Below are positions 24,779-33,222 of a stretch of DNA of 64,000 nucleotides, piece after piece. The notes beneath the pieces are model-generated. The model was not told the DNA's origin, searched no databases, and was given only the letters and a program-made list of their open reading frames with translations. Each line of letters begins with the position of its first letter. Within the stretch, counting starts at the first letter, position 1. The stretch comes from Niallia sp. Man26. GTDB taxonomy: Bacteria > Bacillota > Bacilli > Bacillales > Cytobacillaceae. Position numbers and translations under genes: made by a program. The DNA lies in assembly GCF_022049065.2 (NCBI RefSeq), contig NZ_CP095744.1, forward strand, positions 186,001-250,000, given 5' to 3'.

Positions 24779-24807
24779 TAGTATGCGACCTAGTTGGTCG
24801 CATACTA
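24779..24807. repeat. Perfect 12-bp inverted repeat
   Basis: TAGTATGCGACC and GGTCGCATACTA enclose TAGTT. It follows the chemoreceptor operon; there is no T run, so it may be a weak terminator or an operator. Confidence 0.55.
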
Positions 24808-25053
24808 GGCATTGCTTATGCACTATTTTATCCAGCATAACTTGCCAAATGATATTCTGCGTGCAGTTTTAAGCAGAACGATAGAAAAGTATTTTAATAC
24901 GCAAAAGCAGGATAATTGTGTTTTAGTAACTTAGTTACATATAATTAGTTAGAATAGTTTTAATTCGAGATTGTAATCAGTGGATAAGATGAACCATCAG
25001 CAATGAATGTCATTAATATAGCAGCTGGTTACGGAAAATTGGGGGATAATGTT

Positions 25054-26070
25054 ATGAAGTCTTTAGTATATTACGGTTCAAAAGATGTAAAAATTGAAGA
25101 AGTCACTGAACCGGTAGTTACAGAAGGAACTGTAAAAGTTAAAGTTAAATTCGCTGGTATATGTGGGACAGATTTACACGAATATCTACATAAAACATTT
25201 GTAACAGAAAATAAAATGATTTTAGGCCATGAATTTACAGGAGAAATTGTGGAAGTCGGCAATAATGTAACTAAATTTAAAGCTGGCGACAGAGTTGCGA
25301 TTGAACCGATTTGGGGATGTGGTGAGTGTCAAACATGTAAAACTGGAAATTATAATATTTGCCCTAATATGAAATCATATGGCATTCACGAAAATGGCGG
25401 TTTCGCTGAATATGTTGTCGTGAAAGAAGCAAATGTATTTTTATTGCCTGATACACTCAAGTTTGAATTTGCCGCTTTAGTAGAGCCTCTTGCCGTTGTA
25501 TTGCAGGCAATTCGAAAAAGTAAGTTCAAAATTGGCGATAGCGTCGCACTTTTTGGAGCAGGACCAATCGGGCTGCTGTTATCCGAGAGCTTGAGAGCAG
25601 CAGGAGCAAGTAAGATTTTTGTGGCAGAAGTTAGTGAAGAACGCAGAAAACTAGCATTGAAAATGGGTGCGGATGTAGTAATAAATCCGCTGGAAGAGGA
25701 TGCTGTTCAAGTTATTCAAAATCATACCAATGGGGGAGTAGATGTTTCCTTTGACGTTGCTGGAGTAGAGGCTACATTCAACCAATCACTTGATTGCATC
25801 AAACCAAATGGTGAGTTTATGATTGTAAGTGTGTTTGCAAATCCTGTTAAGTATCACCCTACAACACAAGTAGTCAGTGAGAAAAAAATCAATTCTTCTC
25901 TCGGTTATAATAACATCTTTGCCCAAGCGATTGATTTGTTATCAAAGGGATCATTGAATGTTGAGCCAGTCATCACAAGTATCATAGCATTAGATAACAT
26001 TGTGGAAGACGGGTTTGAAAAACTAATTAATGATAAAAATGAATGCAAAATTTTAGTTCGTCCGAACTAA
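25054..26070 (+). CDS. Zinc-dependent medium-chain alcohol/butanediol dehydrogenase
   Basis: A 338-residue MDR-superfamily dehydrogenase. The catalytic zinc ligands are Cys in GICGTDLHEY and His-Glu in GHEFTGEIVEVG; the structural zinc site is GCGECQTCKTGNYNIC; the NAD(P)-binding loop is LFGAGPIGLLL (residues about 168 to 178). The active-site start CGTDLHEYL resembles (R,R)-butanediol dehydrogenase (BdhA), so a 2,3-butanediol/acetoin or polyol substrate is likely but not proven. The start is ATG 25054, which follows ATTGGGGGATAATG; an in-frame ATG at 25003 would add 17 unrelated residues. A strong terminator follows (26074-26107). Confidence 0.85.
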   Translation: MKSLVYYGSKDVKIEEVTEPVVTEGTVKVKVKFAGICGTDLHEYLHKTFVTENKMILGHEFTGEIVEVGNNVTKFKAGDRVAIEPIWGCGECQTCKTGNYNICPNMKSYGIHENGGFAEYVVVKEANVFLLPDTLKFEFAALVEPLAVVLQAIRKSKFKIGDSVALFGAGPIGLLLSESLRAAGASKIFVAEVSEERRKLALKMGADVVINPLEEDAVQVIQNHTNGGVDVSFDVAGVEATFNQSLDCIKPNGEFMIVSVFANPVKYHPTTQVVSEKKINSSLGYNNIFAQAIDLLSKGSLNVEPVITSIIALDNIVEDGFEKLINDKNECKILVRPN

Positions 26071-26073
26071 TTA

Positions 26074-26107
26074 AAAAGAAGCGGCAGAGCCTATCTGCCG
26101 CTTCTTT
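26074..26107 (+). terminator. Terminator after alcohol dehydrogenase
   Basis: AAAGAAGCGGCAGA pairs with TCTGCCGCTTCTTT. Confidence 0.85.
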
Positions 26108-26228
26108 ACTATTATGTTATTTCATTGCCTTTTTCGCCATGTGGGAGTTGTTAAACTAAACTGTCAGTATAATACAGTCCATAAGTAAGGTTAAAACCTA
26201 GAGTTGCAGTAATGAAAACATATCTTTT

Positions 26229-26268
26229 CATTACAGAACGAGAATGCTGCCATTCTCGTTCTGTAATG
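26229..26268. terminator. Perfect 18-bp hairpin after the Asp/Asn-rich gene
   Basis: Two perfectly complementary 18-base arms (CATTACAGAACGAGAATG) around a CTGC loop lie eight bases beyond the stop of the minus-strand gene. No long U run, but its position fits a transcription terminator or mRNA-stabilising hairpin. Confidence 0.6.
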
Positions 26269-26275
26269 CGGATTT

Positions 26276-26632
26276 TTAGCTGTCTTGATCTTGGTCATTA
26301 TCCTGCTCGTTATCTTGGTCTTGATCAGCATCCGCATTAGCACGGGAGCGTGATTGGACACGAGCTTTGGAATCGGAATGAACATCAATGTTCAAGTCGA
26401 TTTTAGCATTACCAGAATCGTTGACTTTAGCGACGTTCGTGTTTTTATCAAGGTTTTTGACAGTATTATCGTTATCTACTTCTGTATCTACTCTTAAGTC
26501 GTTATCTACATCAAAGTCTACATTTGCATCAGAACGGCTGTCGCTGTCGCCTGAACGTGAATTAGAGTTGTTGCTTTGGTTTGAATTCCCACCATTATTG
26601 CTTCTTCCGAAGAACCACGGTCTTCTACTCAT
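26276..26632 (-). CDS. Asp/Asn/Ser-rich low-complexity protein
   Basis: A 118-residue protein of unusual composition. It starts SRRPWFFGRSNN, continues with an Asn/Ser/Gly-rich stretch, then an alternating hydrophobic/acidic stretch (VDFDVDNDLRVDTEVDND) that could form beta strands, and ends in a run of Asp, Gln and Glu (DADQDQDNEQDNDQDQDS). No signal peptide or membrane segment. It is reminiscent of spore-surface or calcium-binding low-complexity proteins of Bacillus, but I do not recognise the family. Start ATG 26632 is set by AAGGAGGGA; an earlier in-frame ATG (26659) overlaps that site. A perfect 18-bp hairpin follows. Confidence 0.65.
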   Translation of the reverse strand: MSRRPWFFGRSNNGGNSNQSNNSNSRSGDSDSRSDANVDFDVDNDLRVDTEVDNDNTVKNLDKNTNVAKVNDSGNAKIDLNIDVHSDSKARVQSRSRANADADQDQDNEQDNDQDQDS

Positions 26633-26793
26633 TATAAATCCCTCCTTGTCCTTATTCATTACATAGTTTATTCAGCAAAGATAAAATGAGCTGGTTAGTT
26701 ACATTAGGACAGGCATGGATTTTTCAATAATTCAGCAGCTGTAACAAAGCTGGTTGAATACCTAGTAATTTTATCTGAATAGTTAAAAAATCG
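26633..26793. other. Divergent intergenic region
   Basis: Upstream DNA of the minus-strand low-complexity gene; A/T rich, no site recognised before the promoter at 26794. Confidence 0.4.
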
Positions 26794-26823
26794 TTGACAC
26801 TTCCTTTTAAGTCCTGTTATGAT
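26794..26823 (+). promoter_or_regulatory. Promoter of the arylsulfotransferase operon
   Basis: TTGACA (26794-26799) and TATGAT (26818-26823) with 18-base spacing. The start is expected near 26830, giving a leader of about 200 nt before the first gene. Confidence 0.7.
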
Positions 26824-26852
26824 AATTCTCAAGAAACAAACAAATAGATAAA

Positions 26853-26918
26853 GAATCGACTAGATCACTAGAGATTCAATGAAATGCTGCATTTGCATTT
26901 TGTTGAGTCTCTTTTTTT
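26853..26918 (+). promoter_or_regulatory. Leader with competing hairpin and terminator
   Basis: Hairpin 1 (26853-26877) has outer arms GAATC/GATTC and inner arms CTAG/CTAG with loop ATCA. The following intrinsic terminator (26870-26918) has an 18-bp stem with wobbles (AGAGATTCAA with TTGAGTCTCT) and eight T. The two share bases 26870-26877 and cannot form together, the layout of a transcription-antitermination control. No known riboswitch motif was recognised; an RNA-binding antiterminator protein or a novel sensor is possible. Confidence 0.65.
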
Positions 26919-27033
26919 ATTATTGTTTATCGGTCGATAAGGAAGTAGGGGGTATGAAAAAAAGAGAGATTAGACATTTTTGTGCATTAATCCGATTAAA
27001 CCAATTTGAAAAATAGAAAAGGAGAGAGTAAAT

Positions 27034-28470
27034 ATGGGACATCCTACAATTTATCCGACAGGAGCAACAATCTATTCACCTACTAAAGCTTGGAGCGGCT
27101 ACACTATTTTTCAAGCACCAGATCTTGGGGCATTATTGATTGATATGAATGGCAGAGAGGTCCACTTGTGGAAAGGCTTGAGAGGCTTTCCGAATAAAAT
27201 TTTCCCTGGTGGCTATGTATTAGGACACACCTTTAACAGAGACCCGCAGCATGGTTTTCAGGATGAAGGAGATTTGGCGCAAGTAGATTTTGACGGCAAT
27301 ATTGTCTGGAAGTTTGATAAACATGAGTTTATTACGGATCCAGGCTATGAGGGGAGATGGATTGCTAGAGCACATCATGACTATCAGCGTGAAGGCAGTT
27401 CTGTTGGATATTACGCGCCAGGGCAGGAGCCGAAAGTTGATGAAGGCAATACGTTAATTCTAGCTCACCGTAATGTAGTCAACTCGAATATTTCGAAGTT
27501 TGAGCTGTTAGATGATGTCATCCTAGAAGTGGATTGGAACGGCAATATTGTTTGGGAATGGTCATTCAGCGATCATTTTGATGAATTGCAATTTGATGAG
27601 GAAGCAAAGAAAACCATCTATGAACAGCCAAACCGCCGATTCTTCGGAAATGAGTCTGGTGACTGGCTTCATATAAATTCAATCTCTGCAGTAGGTCCAA
27701 ACCGTCATTATGACAATGGAGATGAAAGATTTCACCCAGACAATATCATTTGGGATGCAAGGGAAGCAAATATCATTGGCATAACGGATAAACGTTCTGG
27801 TAAGATTGTCTGGCAAATCGGACCAGATTATTCTACTGAGGAGCTAAAGGAGATTGGCTGGATTATCGGACAGCACCATGCTCATATTATTCCGCAAGGG
27901 CTGCCTGGTGAAGGAAATCTGCTTGTGTTTGATAACGGCGGCTGGGGAGGATATGGCGCTCCAAATCCTGGTTCTCCAGACGGTACGAAAAACGCTTTGC
28001 GCGATCATTCCCGCGTATTGGAAATAGATCCGATCACGTTAAAAATAGTTTGGCAATATACAGGTCAAGAAGCAAACTATCAAGCTCCTACAGATTCCTA
28101 TCGGTTCTACAGTCCATATATTAGTTCAGCTCAGCGGTTAGAAAATGGCAACACATTAATAACAGAGGGCTCCAACGGCCGTATATTTGAAGTAACAGCA
28201 GACCATGAAATTGTTTGGGAATATATTTCGCCATTCAAAAATGCTCGTAATTCCAATATGGTATACAGAGCATACAGAGTTCCTTACGGCTGGGTTCCAC
28301 AGCTTGAGAAACCAGAAGAAATAGAAATACAGCCATTGGAGATTGAAACATTTCGAGTGCCAAATGCGGCGCCAAGCGGAATTAATTCCGCGGTTGAAGT
28401 AAAAGGAGCAGCATCAATTGGAGAAGGGGCACTTTGCGTTGCACGGTTTGATGAACAAGAGATAAAATAA
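27034..28470 (+). CDS. Arylsulfotransferase-like (ASST family) protein
   Basis: A 478-residue beta-propeller protein of the bacterial arylsulfate sulfotransferase type. Repeated blade motifs of the form VDFDGNIVWKFD, EVDWNGNIVWEWSF, ITDKRSGKIVWQIG and LEIDPITLKIVWQYTG are visible, and IIGQHHAHIIPQG carries histidines like those of the ASST active site, where a His is transiently sulfated. No signal peptide, unlike the periplasmic E. coli enzyme, so it is probably cytoplasmic. It is the first gene of an operon with a sulfonate-type ABC importer, suggesting that imported sulfate esters or sulfonates are its substrates. The AAAGGAGAGAG ribosome site is strong. Confidence 0.82.
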   Translation: MGHPTIYPTGATIYSPTKAWSGYTIFQAPDLGALLIDMNGREVHLWKGLRGFPNKIFPGGYVLGHTFNRDPQHGFQDEGDLAQVDFDGNIVWKFDKHEFITDPGYEGRWIARAHHDYQREGSSVGYYAPGQEPKVDEGNTLILAHRNVVNSNISKFELLDDVILEVDWNGNIVWEWSFSDHFDELQFDEEAKKTIYEQPNRRFFGNESGDWLHINSISAVGPNRHYDNGDERFHPDNIIWDAREANIIGITDKRSGKIVWQIGPDYSTEELKEIGWIIGQHHAHIIPQGLPGEGNLLVFDNGGWGGYGAPNPGSPDGTKNALRDHSRVLEIDPITLKIVWQYTGQEANYQAPTDSYRFYSPYISSAQRLENGNTLITEGSNGRIFEVTADHEIVWEYISPFKNARNSNMVYRAYRVPYGWVPQLEKPEEIEIQPLEIETFRVPNAAPSGINSAVEVKGAASIGEGALCVARFDEQEIK

Positions 28471-28497
28471 CTAGTTTTAAAAGGGGGGAATTTCTTC

Positions 28498-29499
28498 ATG
28501 AAGCAAAAATATAAACTAGCAGCTTTCAGCCTGATCTTATCTGTTTTTTTAGCAGGCTGCTCAAGCTCCACTTCAGGAAGTGAAGGCAAGGACGCTATAA
28601 AGATAGGAATTGATACAGCGGCAGGCGGTTCCTTGCAAATTAGGGCGGCAAATGCAGAAGGGTTTTTTACAGACCTGGATATCGACCCGAAAATCTCTAA
28701 CTTTGCATATGGTATTGATACTATCAATGCATTACTGACAGAACAGACTGACACAGGGTTAGCAGCAGATTATGTCCTTCTAAATTCCTTAAATAGAGGA
28801 GATTTAGTTGTTATTTCTTCTTTAAGTCATAGCACAGAAGCAACTATTAAAGAATCTGAGTTTGTGGCTGTAAAGGGAATAGATACGCCTGCTGATTTAA
28901 AAGGAAAACGCATCGGTGTCGCAAAAGGAACAGTATCGGAATATCATTGGGCTAATTATCTAGCAACAATTGGCGTAAGTGAAAAGGATATTGAATACGT
29001 GCCATTCAGCACACCTGATGAAGCAATCGTGGGCGTGAAAAAAGGAGATATTGATGCCGTTTTATCAAGCGGAGCAGTATTAGAGAAATTAAAAGCGATT
29101 GACGGCGTACATACCATCGATAATTTGAGCTCAGCCAATATTTCCACAAGCAGTTATCTTGTTGCCAATAAAGAATTTGTTGAAAACAACGAAGAAGCTG
29201 TCGTAAATCTGTTGAAAGCCATTAAAGAAGGGATTGCTTATGTAAAAGAAAATCCTGATGGAACAGCAGAAATTGCCTATAAGGAATTGAAAGTGAAAAA
29301 AGAGGATACCTTACGCGACCTAGAAAATATCAATTACACGATTGGTTTTACAGAAGAGGATATTAAGCACTTAAGTGATATGAAACAATGGCTCCTAGAC
29401 AGGGGACTATTAAAAAAAGACTATAATATCGAAGATAAGCTGGCGTTAGATGCGCTGCAGAAGGCATTACCTGAAGAAGTAACCTATAAAAGCAAGTAA
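28498..29499 (+). CDS. Sulfonate/taurine-type ABC transporter binding lipoprotein
   Basis: A 333-residue NMT1/SsuA-like binding protein. Signal peptide with lipobox LAGC (Cys about residue 21), then IKIGIDTAAGGSLQIRAANAEGFF (typical first strand and helix), LKGKRIGVAKGTVSEYHWANYL and a C-terminal YKELKVKKEDTLRDLENI. Such proteins bind aliphatic sulfonates, taurine, nitrate or pyrimidine precursors. The neighbouring arylsulfotransferase points to an organosulfur ligand. It lies 27 bases after the enzyme gene. Confidence 0.85.
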   Translation: MKQKYKLAAFSLILSVFLAGCSSSTSGSEGKDAIKIGIDTAAGGSLQIRAANAEGFFTDLDIDPKISNFAYGIDTINALLTEQTDTGLAADYVLLNSLNRGDLVVISSLSHSTEATIKESEFVAVKGIDTPADLKGKRIGVAKGTVSEYHWANYLATIGVSEKDIEYVPFSTPDEAIVGVKKGDIDAVLSSGAVLEKLKAIDGVHTIDNLSSANISTSSYLVANKEFVENNEEAVVNLLKAIKEGIAYVKENPDGTAEIAYKELKVKKEDTLRDLENINYTIGFTEEDIKHLSDMKQWLLDRGLLKKDYNIEDKLALDALQKALPEEVTYKSK

Positions 29500-29505
29500 A
29501 GGGGA

Positions 29506-29536
29506 GGTGGATTCTGTTTCAACTTGTGAATCCACC
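29506..29536 (+). repeat. Intercistronic hairpin
   Basis: GGTGGATTC and GAATCCACC are perfect 9-bp arms between the binding protein and ATPase genes, without a T run. It may stabilise the upstream message so that more binding protein than ATPase is made. Confidence 0.6.
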
Positions 29537-29569
29537 ATCATCCTTGTAAGAAAGAAGGGAGTAGATAAA

Positions 29570-30340
29570 ATGACAATGGTTCAAACAGATGCTCCTAATA
29601 TTGTTTTAAAGGGGTTATCAAAAACATTTTCTGAAACTCAAGAACAAGGAAGCTATGTATTAGAAAATGTTGATTTAACGATAAACCGCGGAGAATTTTA
29701 TATTTTACTAGGTCCAAGCGGCTGCGGAAAATCAACTTTATTAAATATTCTTGCTGGATTTATTGAGAAGTCAAGCGGTGAGTTGACGATTCAAAGCCAA
29801 TTAGCACCTCAGGAAGAAAATCGAGGCTTTGTATTTCAATCAGCTGATTCAGCCCTTTTTCCATGGCTGTCGGTAGAAGAAAATGTGGAATTTGGGTTGA
29901 AAATGAAGAAGGTTCCTGCTGCAGAAAGAAAAGAAATTGCCAATTATTATATTAAACTGGCTGGGTTAGCAGGGCATAATCAAAAGTTTCCTAAGGAAAT
30001 ATCCGGCGGAATGAAACAGCGTGTGCAATTGGCACGTGTTTTAGCAAATGATCCGCAAATACTCTTGATGGATGAACCATTTGGCGCCTTAGATGCAATG
30101 ACAAGAAGAACGATGCAAAAGGAGCTTATTAGAATATGGACAGAAACAAATAAAACAGTGATATTTGTTACCCATGATATTCAGGAGGCTCTAATGCTAG
30201 GGCAGCGGATTGGAATAATGTCAGTTGGACCTTCTTCTAAAATAATTCAATCCTATCAAATCGACATGTCATATCCACGAGAAATAACTAGTCCTGATTT
30301 TAATGAGTATTATAAAGTAGTTCAGTCGCATTTTGACTAG
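29570..30340 (+). CDS. ABC transporter ATPase (SsuB/TauB type)
   Basis: A 256-residue ATPase with Walker A GPSGCGKST, Q-loop VFQSADSALFPWL, signature SGGMKQRVQLAR, Walker B ILLMDEPFGALDA and the switch His in VTHDIQEAL. The FPWL after the Q-loop and the overall size are typical of nitrate/sulfonate/taurine importers. The start ATG at 29570 follows AGAAGGGAG; an in-frame start at 29507 lies inside the intercistronic hairpin and is rejected. Confidence 0.9.
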   Translation: MTMVQTDAPNIVLKGLSKTFSETQEQGSYVLENVDLTINRGEFYILLGPSGCGKSTLLNILAGFIEKSSGELTIQSQLAPQEENRGFVFQSADSALFPWLSVEENVEFGLKMKKVPAAERKEIANYYIKLAGLAGHNQKFPKEISGGMKQRVQLARVLANDPQILLMDEPFGALDAMTRRTMQKELIRIWTETNKTVIFVTHDIQEALMLGQRIGIMSVGPSSKIIQSYQIDMSYPREITSPDFNEYYKVVQSHFD

Positions 30341-30352
30341 GGAGGATTAAGA

Positions 30353-31171
30353 ATGAAAACGACCATTCAGCAGGAAATAAATATAAAGCCAACAGTGAAG
30401 AAACTGCCTGTAAAAGCCTACTGGAGAAAGATTTTAAAAACAGGGATAATCACCTGGATAGGGCTGCTGCTCATCTGGACAATTGCTGCATATTTCTCTG
30501 ATCCGCAATTTTTACCAAGTCCGCTTGCTACATTGCGCGGCGCTATCGAACTTGGTAGTGATGGGTCCTTATTCATTTATATGGCATACAGTTTAGTCCG
30601 GGTCCTGATAGGCTGGCTTCTCGGAAATATTGTTGCGATTCCACTGGGATTATTTATCGGCAGCAATAAAACCGTTCGTGCTCTCGTTGAACCAGTGATA
30701 AATTTTGTCCGTTTTATCCCGCCGCTTGCATTTATTACATTATTTATGCTTTGGTTTGGGATTGGCGAGCAATCCAAAATATTCTTAATTATGTATGCTA
30801 CATTTTTTGTTGTCACGATTAATACACTGACTGGAGTGCTTTCCATCTCTGAGGATAAAATACGTTCTGCCAAAAGCATGGGAGCAAGTGATCTGCAAGT
30901 ATTGCGATATGTTGTCATTCCAGCAGCCATTCCCTTTATCTTTACAGGGGCAAAGCTTGCGATGGGTTCGTCCTTCATGGCAATCATTGGCGCCGAAATG
31001 GTTGCAGCCAATGAAGGGATAGGCTTTATGATCTGGAATGCACGATTATATTTTCAAACAGATTGGATTTTTGTTGGTCTAGTGGTCTTAGGATTGATGG
31101 GCTTTTCAATGGACCGGCTATTTGCTTGGGCAGGCAGGAAGTTTTTGAAGAGATACAATATTGTTTCTTAA
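30353..31171 (+). CDS. ABC transporter permease (SsuC/TauC type)
   Basis: A 272-residue permease with about six membrane helices. FLPSPLATLRGAIEL after the first helix, RVLIGWLLGNIVAIPLGL, the EAA-type loop KSMGASDLQVLRYVVIPAAIP and GAEMVAANEGIGFMIWNAR are characteristic of SsuC/TauC proteins. It ends the operon; a terminator (31181-31206) follows. Confidence 0.9.
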   Translation: MKTTIQQEINIKPTVKKLPVKAYWRKILKTGIITWIGLLLIWTIAAYFSDPQFLPSPLATLRGAIELGSDGSLFIYMAYSLVRVLIGWLLGNIVAIPLGLFIGSNKTVRALVEPVINFVRFIPPLAFITLFMLWFGIGEQSKIFLIMYATFFVVTINTLTGVLSISEDKIRSAKSMGASDLQVLRYVVIPAAIPFIFTGAKLAMGSSFMAIIGAEMVAANEGIGFMIWNARLYFQTDWIFVGLVVLGLMGFSMDRLFAWAGRKFLKRYNIVS

Positions 31172-31180
31172 AGTATTTGT

Positions 31181-31206
31181 GACCTTACAATTTGTAAGGT
31201 CTTTTT
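31181..31206 (+). terminator. Terminator of the arylsulfotransferase operon
   Basis: GACCTTACA and TGTAAGGTC followed by TTTTT. Confidence 0.85.
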
Positions 31207-31323
31207 GTATTTTTGTAAATTTTTATGAAACAAACAGGAGAACAAAGTCGTTATCTATAAGTAGGTTATAATTATCCTTTTATGGATAAAAATAACATTA
31301 GCGATTATTTTGAGGTGATACAC

Positions 31324-33015
31324 TTGTTCTTTTCAAATCTCAAGCATGAGCAAAAATTAGTTGCAGGAGCTTTTATTTTACTAGCTCTGTATTTATCTCC
31401 CTTAATTGTGCTTGGGGAAAACGCCCATATTCGGGTCCATGATAATCTCGATTCAAATCTGGCATGGTATAAAGTGCTCGCAAATAGCGGTGAGCTCATC
31501 GGCACTTTGGATGCTGTTACACCGCAAATCATCAATGGGCTTCCACGTAATGCTTTCGGTTCGGAATTTACGCTGATTGTTTGGCTTTATAAATTCTTTC
31601 CAACAATGGTTGCTTATACACTTAGCCAAGCAATAACAAGGGTTGTTGCCTTTATCGGCATGTACTTGCTTTTAAAAAAGCATATTATTAAAAATCCTGA
31701 GTTTAGTTTTATTACAGTTGGGGCAGCTGTGGCCTTTGCGTTAACACCGTTTTGGCCGTCGGGCATGCTGAGTACATTAGGAATGCCGCTCGTACTATGG
31801 GCATTGTTAAATATCCGCAATGGGGAGCGGTCATGGAAAAACTATCTCACATTAACATTAGTGCCATTTTATGCGAGTATTGTTCTTGGCTTTTTCTTCT
31901 TTTTAGCAGCAATCGGTTTATTTTGGCTGTATGAGGCCATTAGGAAAAAAACTTTGAATATTCCCTTCCTGCTTGGGATTGCTTATATAAGCTTTGTGTT
32001 TTTAATCGTTGAATACCGGCTTGTATACTCCTTTTTATTCGAGCAGGAACCGACAAGCAGGGACGAATACTTCCATGCAAGACTTACGTTTGCTCATTCG
32101 CTGAAACTGACCGTTAAAAACTTTGTCTTCGGACATAACCATGTTATGACCGTTCATGGGCTGTTTGTTTTGGCAGCCATCATTCTTTCTCTCCTCCTTA
32201 TTGTTAAAAACAAAGAGTGGCGCAGTCAACGGCTGTTTATATGGCTGTTTGCTCTCAACTTTATTCTTTCAGCATGGTATGCTTTATGGTTTTATCGAGG
32301 CTGGTTGCCATTAACAGAGAGATTTCAGTTTTTAGATACCTTTAATTTTGCCCGGTTTCATTTTTTACGGCCTTTAGTCATTTACGTAAGCTTTGCTCTC
32401 GGTTTGAAAATCCTAATAGAGAGCTCGCCGAAATGGAAAGGGACAGTTAAATTTCTGCTAATCGGTCAGATTTTGCTGTTGTTTGCTTTTAATGATGAAA
32501 TTATTTATCATGATAAGCCGAGTGTTAAAGAGTTTTATGCGGAAGATGTATTCGCAGATATTGAAGCACATATTGGTTTACCTAAAGAGGATTATCGTGT
32601 CGCAAGCATTGGGCTGCATCCGGCTGTCTCCCAATATAACGGATTTTACACTATTGATACATATAATAATTTTTATTCGCTAGCCTATAAGCATAGTTTT
32701 CGGAAAATCATGGAGCCTGAGCTGGCAAAAAACAAAACAATTCGGACTTATTTTGATGAATGGGGCGGGCGCTGCTATATATTCACAGCTGAGCTGGGCA
32801 AACATTATATGTTTGAAAAAACATCTACTAAAAAAATTAAGAACTTAGAATTAAATATGGAGCATTTTGCAGAAATAGGCGGACGCTATATTTTCTCTGC
32901 TGTGCCCATTGAGAATGCTGCTGAAAATCACCTGCAGCTTGACGGTCAATTTACATCGAACAATACTGTATGGAAAATATATTTGTACAAGGTAACAGAT
33001 ATAGAAGGCGTATAA
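31324..33015 (+). CDS. DUF6044/YkoS-like multi-pass membrane protein
   Basis: A 563-residue protein with about ten membrane helices in the first 380 residues and a soluble, probably extracellular, C-terminal domain of about 180 residues. The plan (HIRVHDNLDSNLAWYKVL early, EYRLVYSFLF, FYRGWLPLTERFQFLDTFNFARFHFLRP) resembles B. subtilis YkoS (DUF6044), linked to exopolysaccharide functions and similar to GT-C-type membrane transferases. The TTG at 31324 follows GAGGTGAT and is preferred; the in-frame ATG at 31282 lies about ten bases after a TATAAT element and lacks a ribosome site. A terminator (33027-33050) follows. Confidence 0.7.
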   Translation: MFFSNLKHEQKLVAGAFILLALYLSPLIVLGENAHIRVHDNLDSNLAWYKVLANSGELIGTLDAVTPQIINGLPRNAFGSEFTLIVWLYKFFPTMVAYTLSQAITRVVAFIGMYLLLKKHIIKNPEFSFITVGAAVAFALTPFWPSGMLSTLGMPLVLWALLNIRNGERSWKNYLTLTLVPFYASIVLGFFFFLAAIGLFWLYEAIRKKTLNIPFLLGIAYISFVFLIVEYRLVYSFLFEQEPTSRDEYFHARLTFAHSLKLTVKNFVFGHNHVMTVHGLFVLAAIILSLLLIVKNKEWRSQRLFIWLFALNFILSAWYALWFYRGWLPLTERFQFLDTFNFARFHFLRPLVIYVSFALGLKILIESSPKWKGTVKFLLIGQILLLFAFNDEIIYHDKPSVKEFYAEDVFADIEAHIGLPKEDYRVASIGLHPAVSQYNGFYTIDTYNNFYSLAYKHSFRKIMEPELAKNKTIRTYFDEWGGRCYIFTAELGKHYMFEKTSTKKIKNLELNMEHFAEIGGRYIFSAVPIENAAENHLQLDGQFTSNNTVWKIYLYKVTDIEGV

Positions 33016-33024
33016 ATAGAAAAA

Positions 33025-33056
33025 GAGCCTTCCCAAATGAATGGGAAGGCTTCAAA
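33025..33056. terminator. Hairpin after the DUF6044 gene
   Basis: GCCTTCCCA and TGGGAAGGC arms around six bases, with a weak T run. Confidence 0.65.
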
Positions 33057-33222
33057 AGGTAATGAAATATATTTTCGGTAAATCATGATTAGTTTTATAA
33101 TACCCATGTACAAATAAAATAAACTTTAAATATCTTACTAAATACTCCTTTTCAAATAATTCTGCCTGCTTTGGTAAATACTTTTTGGTAGTGAATCCAA
33201 TAAGTATGAGGGGGGAAGGTAT

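Noticed and set aside
26388..26666. 92-residue plus-strand Ser/Leu-rich frame
   Set aside because: Antisense of the Asp/Asn-rich gene, whose own ribosome site is clear.
26830..27033. SAM (S-box) or T-box riboswitch in the arylsulfotransferase leader
   Set aside because: The leader before the terminator is only about 40 nt and lacks S-box core and T-box sequences.
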